Shown here in pieces: positions 52,323 through 60,293 of a stretch of 64,000 bases of DNA (position 1 is its first letter; every line of letters starts with the position of its first letter). Under the pieces are notes generated by a model. That model was not told where the DNA came from. It saw nothing but the letters and a program-made list of their open reading frames with translations, and did no database searches. A program made the position numbers and the translations under genes. The DNA comes from JARRNJ01 sp037385045 (GTDB taxonomy: Bacteria; Pseudomonadota; Gammaproteobacteria; JASBUN01): contig JARRNJ010000004.1 in assembly GCA_037385045.1 (NCBI GenBank), forward strand, positions 19,052 through 83,051. Reading direction: 5' to 3'.

Positions 52323-54245
52323 ATGAAAAACCAGCTCGGACGGGGACTGTACAATATCCTGCGATTCTTCGGGCTCAAGAGTATCCGCGCCCAACTCACC
52401 GTCTCCTTTCTCCTGATTTTCCTGTTAACCCTCGGTTGCGCGGCGGCGCTGTACCAGAGCGCCAGACCCGGAGCCTCAGACGCGAGCGCTGTTACCGGAC
52501 TTCAGCTCCTGAACGAGCGTCTGACAACACAGGCGTTGCTGCTCTCCGCCGGGGTGGCGCATCGAAATACACGGGACCACGGCATCGAGGAGTTCGACGC
52601 CCGGCTGCGCCGCCTGAGGCACGACGCGGACCCTGCCTTGCGTGCGTCCCTGGATCAGGTCGACCGCGCCTGGACCGCCTACCGTGCCGTGCTCCGACAC
52701 CCGTCGGCCGCGACCCGGGCCGTGTCGCCTGCCGATGTGGCACAGCGGTCCACCGATGTGGCCGGTGCCCTGACACGGGTCGCGGCAGCGCAGCAACGCG
52801 GCGCAACGCCATCGGTCGTCGATTGGCCGTTGACCGGAATCCTGATGGCCGCCGGGGTGCTGGTGATCGCGCTGTTGTCGGCGGCGGTCGCCGTGCCCTA
52901 CGTGATGAATGAATTGGAGTTCCTTAACCAACGTCTGACGTCCGTCGGCACCGGGGATCTCTCCAAGCTTATAGACGTCCCGAAAGAAGACCACGAGATC
53001 GGTCGCATCGTCGTCGCCTACAACGGCTTGTTGGAACGGATAACCAAGATCATGCGCGGCGTAACGATGCTCGCACTGAGAATTTCCACGGGCAACGAAA
53101 ACGTCAGCGCCAACCTGGTGGAAACCAAACGCGGCGCCAACAAGCAGCACGCCGAGTTGGACATGGTCGCCACGGCCATGAGCGAAATGGTGGCGACGGT
53201 GCAGGAAGTTGCCAACAATACCACTCGCGCGGCGGAGGCCGCCGCTCAGGCCGACAGCGAAGCGAGCAACGGTCGCGAGGTTACCCAACGGGCGATGGCC
53301 AGTATCGATACCCTGGCCACCCAGCTTGACGGCGCAGCCGGAGCAATGAGCGCATTGCACGCGGGCAGCAGCGAGGTCGGGCAGGTATTGTCCGTCATTC
53401 ACTCGGTCGCCGAACAAACGAACCTACTGGCGCTGAACGCGGCAATCGAGGCCGCCCGCGCCGGCGAGCAGGGAAGAGGCTTCTCGGTTGTCGCCGATGA
53501 AGTGCGTACCCTCGCGCAACGGACCCAACAGTCCACGGAGGAAATCCGGGGCATCGTCGAGCGCTTGCAATCCCAGGCCACCACCGCCGTCTCAGCCATG
53601 GAACACAGCCAGACCCTGGCGCGCGCCAGCGTGGAACAGACCCGGAACGCCAACGACGCCCTCGCAAAAATCGTGTCCGCCGTGACAACCATATCGGACA
53701 TGAATACGCAGATCGCCACCGCCGCCGAGGAGCAAACCAAAGTGGCCGAATCGATTGATCAAAACGTTGTGAGCATCGCCGGCGTCGCCGAGCGGACCAA
53801 CAAGGCCACTGAGGAAACCGTCGAGGCAACGGGCGAGATTCACGCACAGGTCGAACAACTGCGCGAACTGGTCGGGCAGCTCAAGATCGAGGTCAAAGGC
53901 GTCGACCTGCAGTTCGCCAAGACGGCGCACCTGGTCTGGAAGAAGAACCTGCGGGACTTTCTCGACGGCAAGGGATCACTGTCCACCGCCCAGGCGGTCT
54001 CGCACCACGATTGCTCCCTCGGCAAGTGGTATTACGGTGAGGGCATGCAGTGCTACGGCGACGTGCCCGAGATGAAAGAGCTGGAATCACCGCACGCCGA
54101 AATGCATGAACTTATCAAGACCATCATCTCGCTGCGCGACGCGGACCGCCAGGAGGAAGCCGAAGAGGAATACCAGAAGATCGGACCGTTATCGAAACGT
54201 ATTGTGGCCTTGCTCGATGCAATCGAGATGAAGTCCATGGCGTGA
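52323..54245 (+). CDS. Methyl-accepting chemotaxis-type receptor with C-terminal CZB domain
   Basis: This is a roughly 640-residue receptor. Membrane helices at about 25-45 and 183-205 flank a periplasmic helical sensor. A HAMP-like linker precedes the MCP signalling domain, whose hairpin tip is VIHSVAEQTNLLALNAAIEAARAGEQGRGFSVVADEVRTLAQRT. The last 110 residues form a CZB domain with His and Cys ligands in AKTAHLVWK, HHDCSLGKWYYGEGM and SPHAEMHEL. CZB domains bind zinc and sense metal or hypochlorous acid. I used the ATG at 52323; one at 52269 is in frame. No che genes are adjacent. Confidence 0.9.
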   Translation: MKNQLGRGLYNILRFFGLKSIRAQLTVSFLLIFLLTLGCAAALYQSARPGASDASAVTGLQLLNERLTTQALLLSAGVAHRNTRDHGIEEFDARLRRLRHDADPALRASLDQVDRAWTAYRAVLRHPSAATRAVSPADVAQRSTDVAGALTRVAAAQQRGATPSVVDWPLTGILMAAGVLVIALLSAAVAVPYVMNELEFLNQRLTSVGTGDLSKLIDVPKEDHEIGRIVVAYNGLLERITKIMRGVTMLALRISTGNENVSANLVETKRGANKQHAELDMVATAMSEMVATVQEVANNTTRAAEAAAQADSEASNGREVTQRAMASIDTLATQLDGAAGAMSALHAGSSEVGQVLSVIHSVAEQTNLLALNAAIEAARAGEQGRGFSVVADEVRTLAQRTQQSTEEIRGIVERLQSQATTAVSAMEHSQTLARASVEQTRNANDALAKIVSAVTTISDMNTQIATAAEEQTKVAESIDQNVVSIAGVAERTNKATEETVEATGEIHAQVEQLRELVGQLKIEVKGVDLQFAKTAHLVWKKNLRDFLDGKGSLSTAQAVSHHDCSLGKWYYGEGMQCYGDVPEMKELESPHAEMHELIKTIISLRDADRQEEAEEEYQKIGPLSKRIVALLDAIEMKSMA

Positions 54246-54453
54246 TGTGCGGTGCGCACACCAAGCCTGCAAGGCACGGTGTCGGGTGGACCTGCCGGGA
54301 TCGCCGGCTCGCGCATGCTGCCGAACGCCGCTTCCGCCTGCGCGAATACTCGTTCGCCGGCCGCGCAAATCGCTGAGCGCGGCGCCAATCGGTCGCCCCA
54401 CGCTTGAGGGCAGCATTCCACGGTTCCACGGCCGCTGCAGACGGTCACCGGAT

Positions 54454-55371
54454 TCAGAGACGCACGTTCAGCCAATGATCCCAATATGGCGGATCGCTGA
54501 TGCGCTCACGCAGATAGTCGACGAACAGCTTGACCTTGGCCGGCAGCTGGCGCCGTGACGCATAAACTGCGTACATCGTCAGTTCGATGGTCATATAACC
54601 GTCCAATACCAAGTGCAATGCACCGCTGCGCACTGCGTCGCTGACGACAAAACTTGGCAGCAAAGAGATCCCCATGCCGGCGATGGCCGCCTCGAGCAGC
54701 ACGTCGGGGTTATTGCTGGTGAGCACACTGGTGATTTTGACCAAATGATCTTTGCCGTCGCGGCTGAACGGCCAGGCGGCGCCCTCGAGGTTAGCGTACA
54801 GCAGGCAGGCATGCTGCTGCAGGTCCTCGGGCACAACGGGAGCCGGCCTCGCCGCCAGATAATGCGGAGAGGCCACCAGCACATGGCGGCAACGGGCGAG
54901 GGGCCGCGCGATAAGATCCGGATCAGCCATGTTGGTCATGCGTATGGCCAGATCGTAGCCCTCATCGACGAGGTCCACGAGCCGCTCGGTGCACATCAAC
55001 TCAACCCGCACCTCGGGATAGGTCCGCATGAAGTCACTGACCAGCGGCACCAAATGGGCGGATGCAAAATTGGTGGGGGCGCTGATACGCAGGCTGCCTC
55101 GCGGCTGCCGGCTCAGGCCGGAGACCACACCATCCGCTTCTTCCAGGTTGTGCAGAATCTCGCGGCACTGCTCGTAGTAGACGCGCCCGGCTTCGGTGGT
55201 ACTCACGTGCCGGGTGGTGCGGTTGAGCAGCCGCCCCCCCAGGTAGGCTTCCAGCTGGGAGACGTACTTGCTGGCCGCCGCACGGGAAATCCCCAGGCGC
55301 CCGCTGGCGGCAGAGAAGCTCCCTGCCTCGACCACGTTCACGAACACCTTGATCCGCGTTAGCCGGTCCAT
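54454..55371 (-). CDS. LysR-family transcriptional regulator
   Basis: This is a 305-residue regulator. Its N-terminal winged HTH (residues 1-60) contains FVNVVEAGSFSAASGRLGISRAAASKYVSQLEAYLGGRLLNRTTR. The substrate-binding domain follows with GSLRISAPTNFASAHLVPLVSDFMRTYPEVRVEL. It is divergent from the O-methyltransferase gene with 110 bases between them, so it probably controls that gene and itself. The AT-rich spacer (TATTTATTTCTC near 55420) would hold the operator. Confidence 0.93.
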   Translation of the reverse strand: MDRLTRIKVFVNVVEAGSFSAASGRLGISRAAASKYVSQLEAYLGGRLLNRTTRHVSTTEAGRVYYEQCREILHNLEEADGVVSGLSRQPRGSLRISAPTNFASAHLVPLVSDFMRTYPEVRVELMCTERLVDLVDEGYDLAIRMTNMADPDLIARPLARCRHVLVASPHYLAARPAPVVPEDLQQHACLLYANLEGAAWPFSRDGKDHLVKITSVLTSNNPDVLLEAAIAGMGISLLPSFVVSDAVRSGALHLVLDGYMTIELTMYAVYASRRQLPAKVKLFVDYLRERISDPPYWDHWLNVRL

Positions 55372-55481
55372 AGGCGATTGTTAGCGGATCGGCAACAATA
55401 TATCAACGGTAAGGGTATTTATTTCTCTTGCGTTAACGGCTACCTTCTGCCTCTCCCATCAAAAAACACGAGGAAAACGCC

Positions 55482-56600
55482 ATGGATATGCAACTGCGGG
55501 GGCAGGTAACCGGACAGGCCAACCCGGCAACGGGGGCAGGCGCCCACGGGGGCCCACTGGATCCCAGCCACATCATGCAAACGGCCACGGCGTTCTGGGC
55601 CTCCAAGGTACTGCTCACCGCAGTCGAGTTCGACTTGTTCACGGTGCTGGGCGACGGGTCGATGACGGCCGCGCAGTTGGGTGAGAAGTTGGGCATTCAC
55701 CCCCGGGGCACCTACGACTTCTTCGATGCACTGGTCGCGCAAGGCTTTCTCGACCGCGACGGCGACGGCGCGGACGGGCGCTACCGGAACACCCACAACA
55801 CCTCGGCCTTCCTGGATCGGAACAGCCCTAGGTACATTGGCGGCCTGCCGGAAATGCTGAATGCACGCCTGTTCGGTTTCTGGAACCATCTGGGCGAGGC
55901 GCTGCGAACCGGGCAGCCCCAGAATGAAGCCAAGCACGGCCGCAAACCGATTTTCGAGGAAATCTATGGCGACCAGGCCGGTTTGGGCCAATTCCTCGAG
56001 GCCATGACCGGGTTCCAGGCCGCCAACTTCCAGCTGTTGGCCGAGAAGTTCGACTTTTCCCGCTACCACACGGTAAGCGACATCGGCGGGGCGCTGGCCC
56101 TGCTGTCGTGCACCGTCGGCCGCAGGCACCCCCACCTCACATTCACCAGCTTCGACGTGCCGGCCGTGGCCCAACACGCCCAGCAGCGTATCGATATCGC
56201 CGGCATGCAGGACCGAATCAAGGCGGTATCCGGCGATTTCTTCGTCGATGACCTGCCCAAGGCCGACGTCATCACCATGGGCAACATCCTGCACGACTGG
56301 AACCTCGAAAAAAAGAAGGTGCTGATCAAAAAAGCCTACGACGCACTCCCGGAAGGCGGCGCTTTCATCGTCATCGAAAACCTGATCGACGACGCCCGGC
56401 GTGAAAATGTCTTCGGCCTGTTGATGTCACTCAAAAATGTCTTCGGCCTGTTGATGTCACTCAATATGCTGATCGAATTCGGTGACGCGTTTGATTACAC
56501 GGGCGAGAATTTTCGGGAATGGTGCAGCGAAGCAGGGTTCAAGCGCTTCGAAATCGTCGGCCTGGCGGGGCCGACCAGCGCGGCGGTGGCATACAAATAG
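55482..56600 (+). CDS. SAM-dependent O-methyltransferase (Methyltransf_2 type) with internal duplication
   Basis: This 372-residue protein has an N-terminal dimerisation domain (about 28-115: FWASKVLLTAVEFDLFTVLGDGSMTAAQLGEKLGI) and a catalytic SAM domain. HTVSDIGGALALLSCTVGRRHPHL is a variant of the usual glycine-rich SAM loop, and DVITMGNILHDWNLEKKKVLIKKAYDALPEGG is the family motif. Residues about 308-327 are an exact ten-residue tandem duplication (NVFGLLMSLK/N) caused by a 30-bp repeat. The substrate is unknown. The divergent LysR gene is its likely regulator. Confidence 0.88.
   Translation: MDMQLRGQVTGQANPATGAGAHGGPLDPSHIMQTATAFWASKVLLTAVEFDLFTVLGDGSMTAAQLGEKLGIHPRGTYDFFDALVAQGFLDRDGDGADGRYRNTHNTSAFLDRNSPRYIGGLPEMLNARLFGFWNHLGEALRTGQPQNEAKHGRKPIFEEIYGDQAGLGQFLEAMTGFQAANFQLLAEKFDFSRYHTVSDIGGALALLSCTVGRRHPHLTFTSFDVPAVAQHAQQRIDIAGMQDRIKAVSGDFFVDDLPKADVITMGNILHDWNLEKKKVLIKKAYDALPEGGAFIVIENLIDDARRENVFGLLMSLKNVFGLLMSLNMLIEFGDAFDYTGENFREWCSEAGFKRFEIVGLAGPTSAAVAYK
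56404..56463 (+). repeat. Perfect 30-bp tandem duplication inside the methyltransferase gene
   Basis: Bases 56404-56433 are repeated exactly at 56434-56463. The unit begins AAAATGTCTTCGGCC. The duplication is in frame and adds ten residues. Perfect identity suggests a recent slippage event. Confidence 0.95.
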
Positions 56601-56645
56601 CCGCGCACAATCCGGGCCAGAACGAGCGGTCGCAGTTGACGCCAT

Positions 56646-56682
56646 CCGGGGCGGATCGGGCACAATACCCGATCCGCCCCGG
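56646..56682. terminator. Bidirectional terminator between convergent genes
   Basis: CCGGGGCGGATCGGG and its exact complement form a 15-bp stem around the loop CACAATA. It lies 45 bases after the methyltransferase stop and 8 bases before the end of the convergent thioesterase gene. Confidence 0.75.
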
Positions 56683-56690
56683 CGCATGCA

Positions 56691-57104
56691 TCATACAACC
56701 GCACCCGCAAGTGTAGAATAAGGACCGACCACGTGCGCCACCGGCGTGTCCACGCCCTCCGAATACAACGAAACCTTTCCCACTGCCGACGACTTACCCA
56801 CCTTCATCAGTTGGCACATGCCGACGATGCCTTTCCCGGACGCGCGCTTGCGCAGGAAGTTGATGGTCAAGCTCGTCGTGACGGCCAGGGGCACAATGCC
56901 AATCTCGCCGAGGATGGCGACATACAGCGCCACATCGGCCACCGCCATCAACACCGGGCCCGACGCCGTTCCGCCGGGGCGCAGCTCGTCGACGCCCACC
57001 TCGTGGAACACGGTGGCGCCCCCGCCGCCGACTTCGCGCACCACGCACTTCGTTTGCGGGAACTCGGCAGCGATAAAGGCTGCGACTTCTTCTTTGGTGG
57101 TCAA
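56691..57104 (-). CDS. Hotdog-fold PaaI-type thioesterase
   Basis: This 137-residue protein has the pattern of the PaaI/4HBT thioesterase superfamily: DELRPGGTASGPVLMAVADVALYVAILGEIG (hotdog helix with the conserved acidic residue), followed by AVTTSLTINFLRKRASGKGIVGMCQLMKVGKSSAVGKVSLYSEG. It would hydrolyse acyl-CoA thioesters; the substrate is unknown. A TTG start at 57104 is used (GGAGA upstream). It lies downstream of a small ABM-fold gene on the same strand. Confidence 0.85.
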   Translation of the reverse strand: MTTKEEVAAFIAAEFPQTKCVVREVGGGGATVFHEVGVDELRPGGTASGPVLMAVADVALYVAILGEIGIVPLAVTTSLTINFLRKRASGKGIVGMCQLMKVGKSSAVGKVSLYSEGVDTPVAHVVGPYSTLAGAVV

Positions 57105-57231
57105 ATAGAGTCTCCGGCAAGCTGCCCGACACGGGCTCGCGCCTGCCCGGGAGCCCGAGTGCCCGCCCCCGGCTCCCGGCGCGTTCTGTGGGGCGGCGGA
57201 ACCGGCAACCGGTCCGCGATCGTGCCGATCG

Positions 57232-57519
57232 CTACTCGCGCAACTGGAACAGCGTGTCGAGAACCTGCACCGTGGGCGCCCCCACGGTTTTGTAAGCCGC
57301 CGCGATGCTGGCCGCCAATTCGGATTCTTGGTAGGCGCTCATTGATTCCTCGGAATCCCAGATATAGACCCCGCCATAATGGCTGGGCTTACGGAGCTTG
57401 ACGTAGTATTTCTGGAGCAGCCCCGGCAGCGCCCGGAACTGGTCCGCACGCTCTTTCGCCACCGCAATCACTTCCTCTTCTGATAATGCCGACTCGAAAC
57501 TGACAATCCGTATAATCAC
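57232..57519 (-). CDS. Small YdhR/ABM-fold protein (putative monooxygenase)
   Basis: This is a roughly 95-residue protein: IIRIVSFESALSEEEVIAVAKERADQFRALPGLLQKYYVKLRKPSHYGGVYIWDSEESMSAYQESELAASIAAAY. This is the pattern of dimeric alpha-beta-barrel proteins of the YdhR/antibiotic-biosynthesis monooxygenase type. The GTG at 57519 has GGGGGA at good spacing and gives a family-like start; an ATG at 57537 is the alternative. The substrate is unknown. It may be cotranscribed with the thioesterase. Confidence 0.75.
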   Translation of the reverse strand: MIIRIVSFESALSEEEVIAVAKERADQFRALPGLLQKYYVKLRKPSHYGGVYIWDSEESMSAYQESELAASIAAAYKTVGAPTVQVLDTLFQLRE

Positions 57520-58068
57520 TGATTTTGTCCCCCGCATTCTTTCATGACCCGATGCTATGGACAGGTCACCGGTCGCCGCCCGTCCGCCTGCCGCGCGCGG
57601 TGACCGCGCTCCGTGGATCATCCGGACGTTCCAGTGAGCTACGGTCTCATTAGGCCGGACCCACCGCGGCGGCACGGATAGTATGCAGGAACTCCGACGG
57701 TGTGTCGTCCGGCGATCCTGCCTTCCGCACGACGTCGGAGGCAGGACGAATTAATGCAGATCCTCGCCGGGGAACGCTTCAGCGGCCTGAATGGATGCGG
57801 TTGCGAAGTCCGACGGCCCAGCATACGCGCCAGATGAATACCCCAACACGCAGCCGGTTCCCGCCATCGCCGTTTTCCTGCCTGCACATCGGCTCCGGAC
57901 AAACGGGAGTTTCACCCCGCTCGCCCCTGCCGACTGCGGATTTACCGCATTTGCGGTATGGCCACTCTCTGGCCCCTCGAATATCTTTGTGTGCGGGACT
58001 GCTTGATGGGCACCCCGCGTTCTCGAGATCTCGGCAAACGTCACCGGCATATCGCCAAGGAGCCGTCG
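57520..58068. other. 0.55-kb intergenic region before the accessory trio
   Basis: No gene is supported. A 16-bp perfect palindrome, TACCGCA-TT-TGCGGTA, lies at 57943-57958, about 110 bases before the next gene start. It could be an operator. Confidence 0.45.
57943..57958. promoter_or_regulatory. Operator-like perfect palindrome
   Basis: TACCGCA-TT-TGCGGTA has two perfect 7-base arms. Its position upstream of the zinc-ribbon protein gene suggests a binding site for a dimeric regulator. A short hairpin by chance is the alternative. Confidence 0.3.
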
Positions 58069-58740
58069 ATGGATTATCACTGCGATGTCTGTGGAATGAC
58101 CATTGAGAAGACATCAGGCTACGCCTACACAACCACGCAAGTCGCCACCAGCGTCGGGTATTGGAAAAACGTGTTCAACCACCCCGAGACATACGGCGGC
58201 GACGGGTCCTTCATTGCAATGACGGCGATCCCGCTGATCTCCCACAGTACGCCGTGGATCCTGTGTGAGTCATGCTCCGCACTGATCGACGCCGACGCCG
58301 GCGCAGCGCGCCAGTACGCGGCGCGCGACCAGGAACCACCGGGCTGCGGACCTGCGGATCAACGCGACGCAATGATAACCGCCGGGCTTGGATGGAGCCT
58401 GTTATACAACGAGTGGCCGATGTCCGTGCAGATCGGCGAACACCCGGTCACTCATGACCCCAGCAAGGGGACACGGTGCGATTTCTGCCGGCGGGTCGTC
58501 TGCGGAGATGAGAAGTTCGGCATGTTCGCAGAGGGGGTATATAAGGATCTCTTGGCCAAGGGCGTGAGCTTCATCCGTACCCCAACGCCCCAGCACGTCG
58601 TCGACGGCACGCCTTACTGGATCGCCTGCGCGACCTGTCTCGAACGATCGGGCGCCGCCACGGATGGCACGGTGCTGTCACAGCGGCAATCCACCGCACG
58701 GAAGGGACACAGCGGGAAGCCATGGTGGAAATTCTGGTAG
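58069..58740 (+). CDS. Unassigned protein with two CxxC pairs in each half (zinc-ribbon-like)
   Basis: This is a 223-residue protein of unrecognised family. The first half has CDVCGM at residues 5-10 and ILCESCSALID at about 64-74. The second half repeats the plan with CDFCRRVVCG (about 140-149) and IACATCLERSG (about 184-194). This implies two zinc-binding knuckles, perhaps an internal duplication. It ends with GKPWWKFW. The ATG at 58069 follows CAAGGAG at ideal spacing. It is the first of three closely spaced accessory genes. Confidence 0.75.
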   Translation: MDYHCDVCGMTIEKTSGYAYTTTQVATSVGYWKNVFNHPETYGGDGSFIAMTAIPLISHSTPWILCESCSALIDADAGAARQYAARDQEPPGCGPADQRDAMITAGLGWSLLYNEWPMSVQIGEHPVTHDPSKGTRCDFCRRVVCGDEKFGMFAEGVYKDLLAKGVSFIRTPTPQHVVDGTPYWIACATCLERSGAATDGTVLSQRQSTARKGHSGKPWWKFW

Positions 58741-58782
58741 CGCATGGTGACACGCGCCGCGCATCGTCGGAAGAAAGACGCA

Positions 58783-59364
58783 ATGCGTTGGCTTTGCAGA
58801 CTGCTCGGTCGGATCGCAGGCAAAACGGCAGGGGAACAGATCAACTCCGCCCGCTTGATCGCCAAAACAAAAAGACTGCTGCGGCAAGTCATGAAGATCC
58901 AGATCCGCAAGGCAAAGGCCAACCCCATTGTTCCTCGCGACTATAGGCGCCGTTGTGACAAGCTCTTTCACGAGCACATCGACGACATCGCGGTAAATGC
59001 CGTCTATTCCACGCTCCGGAATGAACTCGCCAATTACGCCTATCAAGACACGGCGTCGGGAATCTTCATGGTCGTTTCCGTCCTGCCGTGGACAACGAAA
59101 GAGGCTATCCAAAGACTGTTCCAGGCATCGGACGACAAAGCGTACGGTTATGTGACCGTTCTGACAGAGATGTTCCTCAATGCATGGCCTTCACCCGATC
59201 TGAGATACTACTTTCACATTATTCTTTGTGTCGGCGGCGGTGAGTTTCAGATGCATACGGCGATGGGCGATTATGGCGGCTTCCCGAAGGCCAAGAGGGA
59301 TTTCACGGTACTTCCCTTTGACTTGCTGAACGACCACGAACGGAGCTGGCTGGCCGGCGGTTGA
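58783..59364 (+). CDS. Unassigned protein
   Basis: This is a roughly 193-residue protein that I do not recognise. It has a basic N-terminal region (RLLGRIAGKTAGEQINSARLIAKTKRLLRQVMKIQIRKAKANP). A folded-looking part follows with NELANYAYQDTASGIFMVVSVLPWTTKEAIQRLFQASDDKAYGYVTVLTEMFLNAWPSPDLRYYFHIILCVGGG. The ATG at 58783 has GGAAGA upstream; one at 58744 is also in frame but lacks a ribosome site. GC content seems lower than in flanking genes. It lies 42 bases after the zinc-ribbon-like gene. Confidence 0.7.
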   Translation: MRWLCRLLGRIAGKTAGEQINSARLIAKTKRLLRQVMKIQIRKAKANPIVPRDYRRRCDKLFHEHIDDIAVNAVYSTLRNELANYAYQDTASGIFMVVSVLPWTTKEAIQRLFQASDDKAYGYVTVLTEMFLNAWPSPDLRYYFHIILCVGGGEFQMHTAMGDYGGFPKAKRDFTVLPFDLLNDHERSWLAGG

Positions 59365-59383
59365 ATAGGATTGGCAAATCATC

Positions 59384-59899
59384 ATGGCTTGGTTCAAGAA
59401 GTTATGGCGAAGCAAGAAACACGCCCAACTGGAGCGCCTTGTTCGCAGGCTGATTTTCTACCGCGAAGAATCCGTATTTCTTGACGCACTGCGCGAAGCC
59501 ACGACGCTGGCCGCCAACGGGAACGACCTCGGGGTTCTGGCGCTAACCGAGGCGCTACGGCGCAGGTGCGGCCGAAGCGATGTGGCGTTCTATGCTCCGT
59601 CGTTCGGCGTACTCAAAATGCGGACCGCCGAGGAATGTGAAGAAGCCGGGGATCGATTGCTGGACCTGGCTAAAGCGAACCGCCTGCTTGACGACCCGGA
59701 GGCGACACAAAACCTCATATCCGCCGCGCTGCACGGATCACAGGACGGTCTGCACGGGCTGGTAACGCTGGTGTTCGCCGTTGCGGGACGGGAGGCCGGT
59801 TACGATTTTCAGTTGCTGTACAACCAGCTGCATTCTTCCGTGATGTTTCGCCACGCTCACGGAGAGCGCACCTGGACCGAAATGATGAGCGGCAGGTAG
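59384..59899 (+). CDS. Unassigned soluble helical protein
   Basis: This 171-residue protein is of unrecognised family. It is predicted mostly helical: LERLVRRLIFYREESVFLDALREATTLAANGNDLGVLALTEALRRRCG, then EECEEAGDRLLDLAKANRLLDDPEATQNLISAALHGSQDG. There is no signal peptide or membrane segment. It starts 19 bases after the previous gene, so the three genes probably form one transcript. Base composition resembles the previous gene. Confidence 0.7.
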   Translation: MAWFKKLWRSKKHAQLERLVRRLIFYREESVFLDALREATTLAANGNDLGVLALTEALRRRCGRSDVAFYAPSFGVLKMRTAEECEEAGDRLLDLAKANRLLDDPEATQNLISAALHGSQDGLHGLVTLVFAVAGREAGYDFQLLYNQLHSSVMFRHAHGERTWTEMMSGR

Positions 59900-60293
59900 C
59901 CGGCTCTGCGGCACGAGGCGGCCCGATTCTGCCCGCCATCCCTGCAATCGGCGCCGGTGTGCGCCGCCCCGGATCCATGAGGTACTTCACCAATCCCGCG
60001 TCCGTCCGCCGTTCGAATTCCGTAGGGTGCGCCCGTGCGTCATCGCCTCGCGTTGCGGCAGTTGTTGCGCGGCCGCGCCTGCGCAACGCTGCAACAGGTC
60101 AATCGAGTCTGCCGCCCGCCGCGGCCGCGCGGCCCCACACCGCCAGGAGCCGATGAACCCGGAACGCCGGACGATTCCCGTTTCCCGGCCAACGCCCTGA
60201 AGGCTCTTTGCACTTCCTTACACAAGTTGCCACGCATTGACAACGACAACCCTTATCCTGTGCGTATCGAACACGCAACAGGGAGCAACCGCG
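59900..60293. other. Intergenic region before the flavoreductase pseudogene
   Basis: No gene is supported. TTGACA occurs at 60237-60242, but no good -10 hexamer follows at the right distance. No Fur-like box was recognised. Confidence 0.4.

Noticed and set aside
60020..60040. GTAGGGTGCGCC string resembling the start of the repeat at 49916
   Set aside because: Only about ten bases match and no inverted partner is nearby, so it cannot be called a repeat copy.
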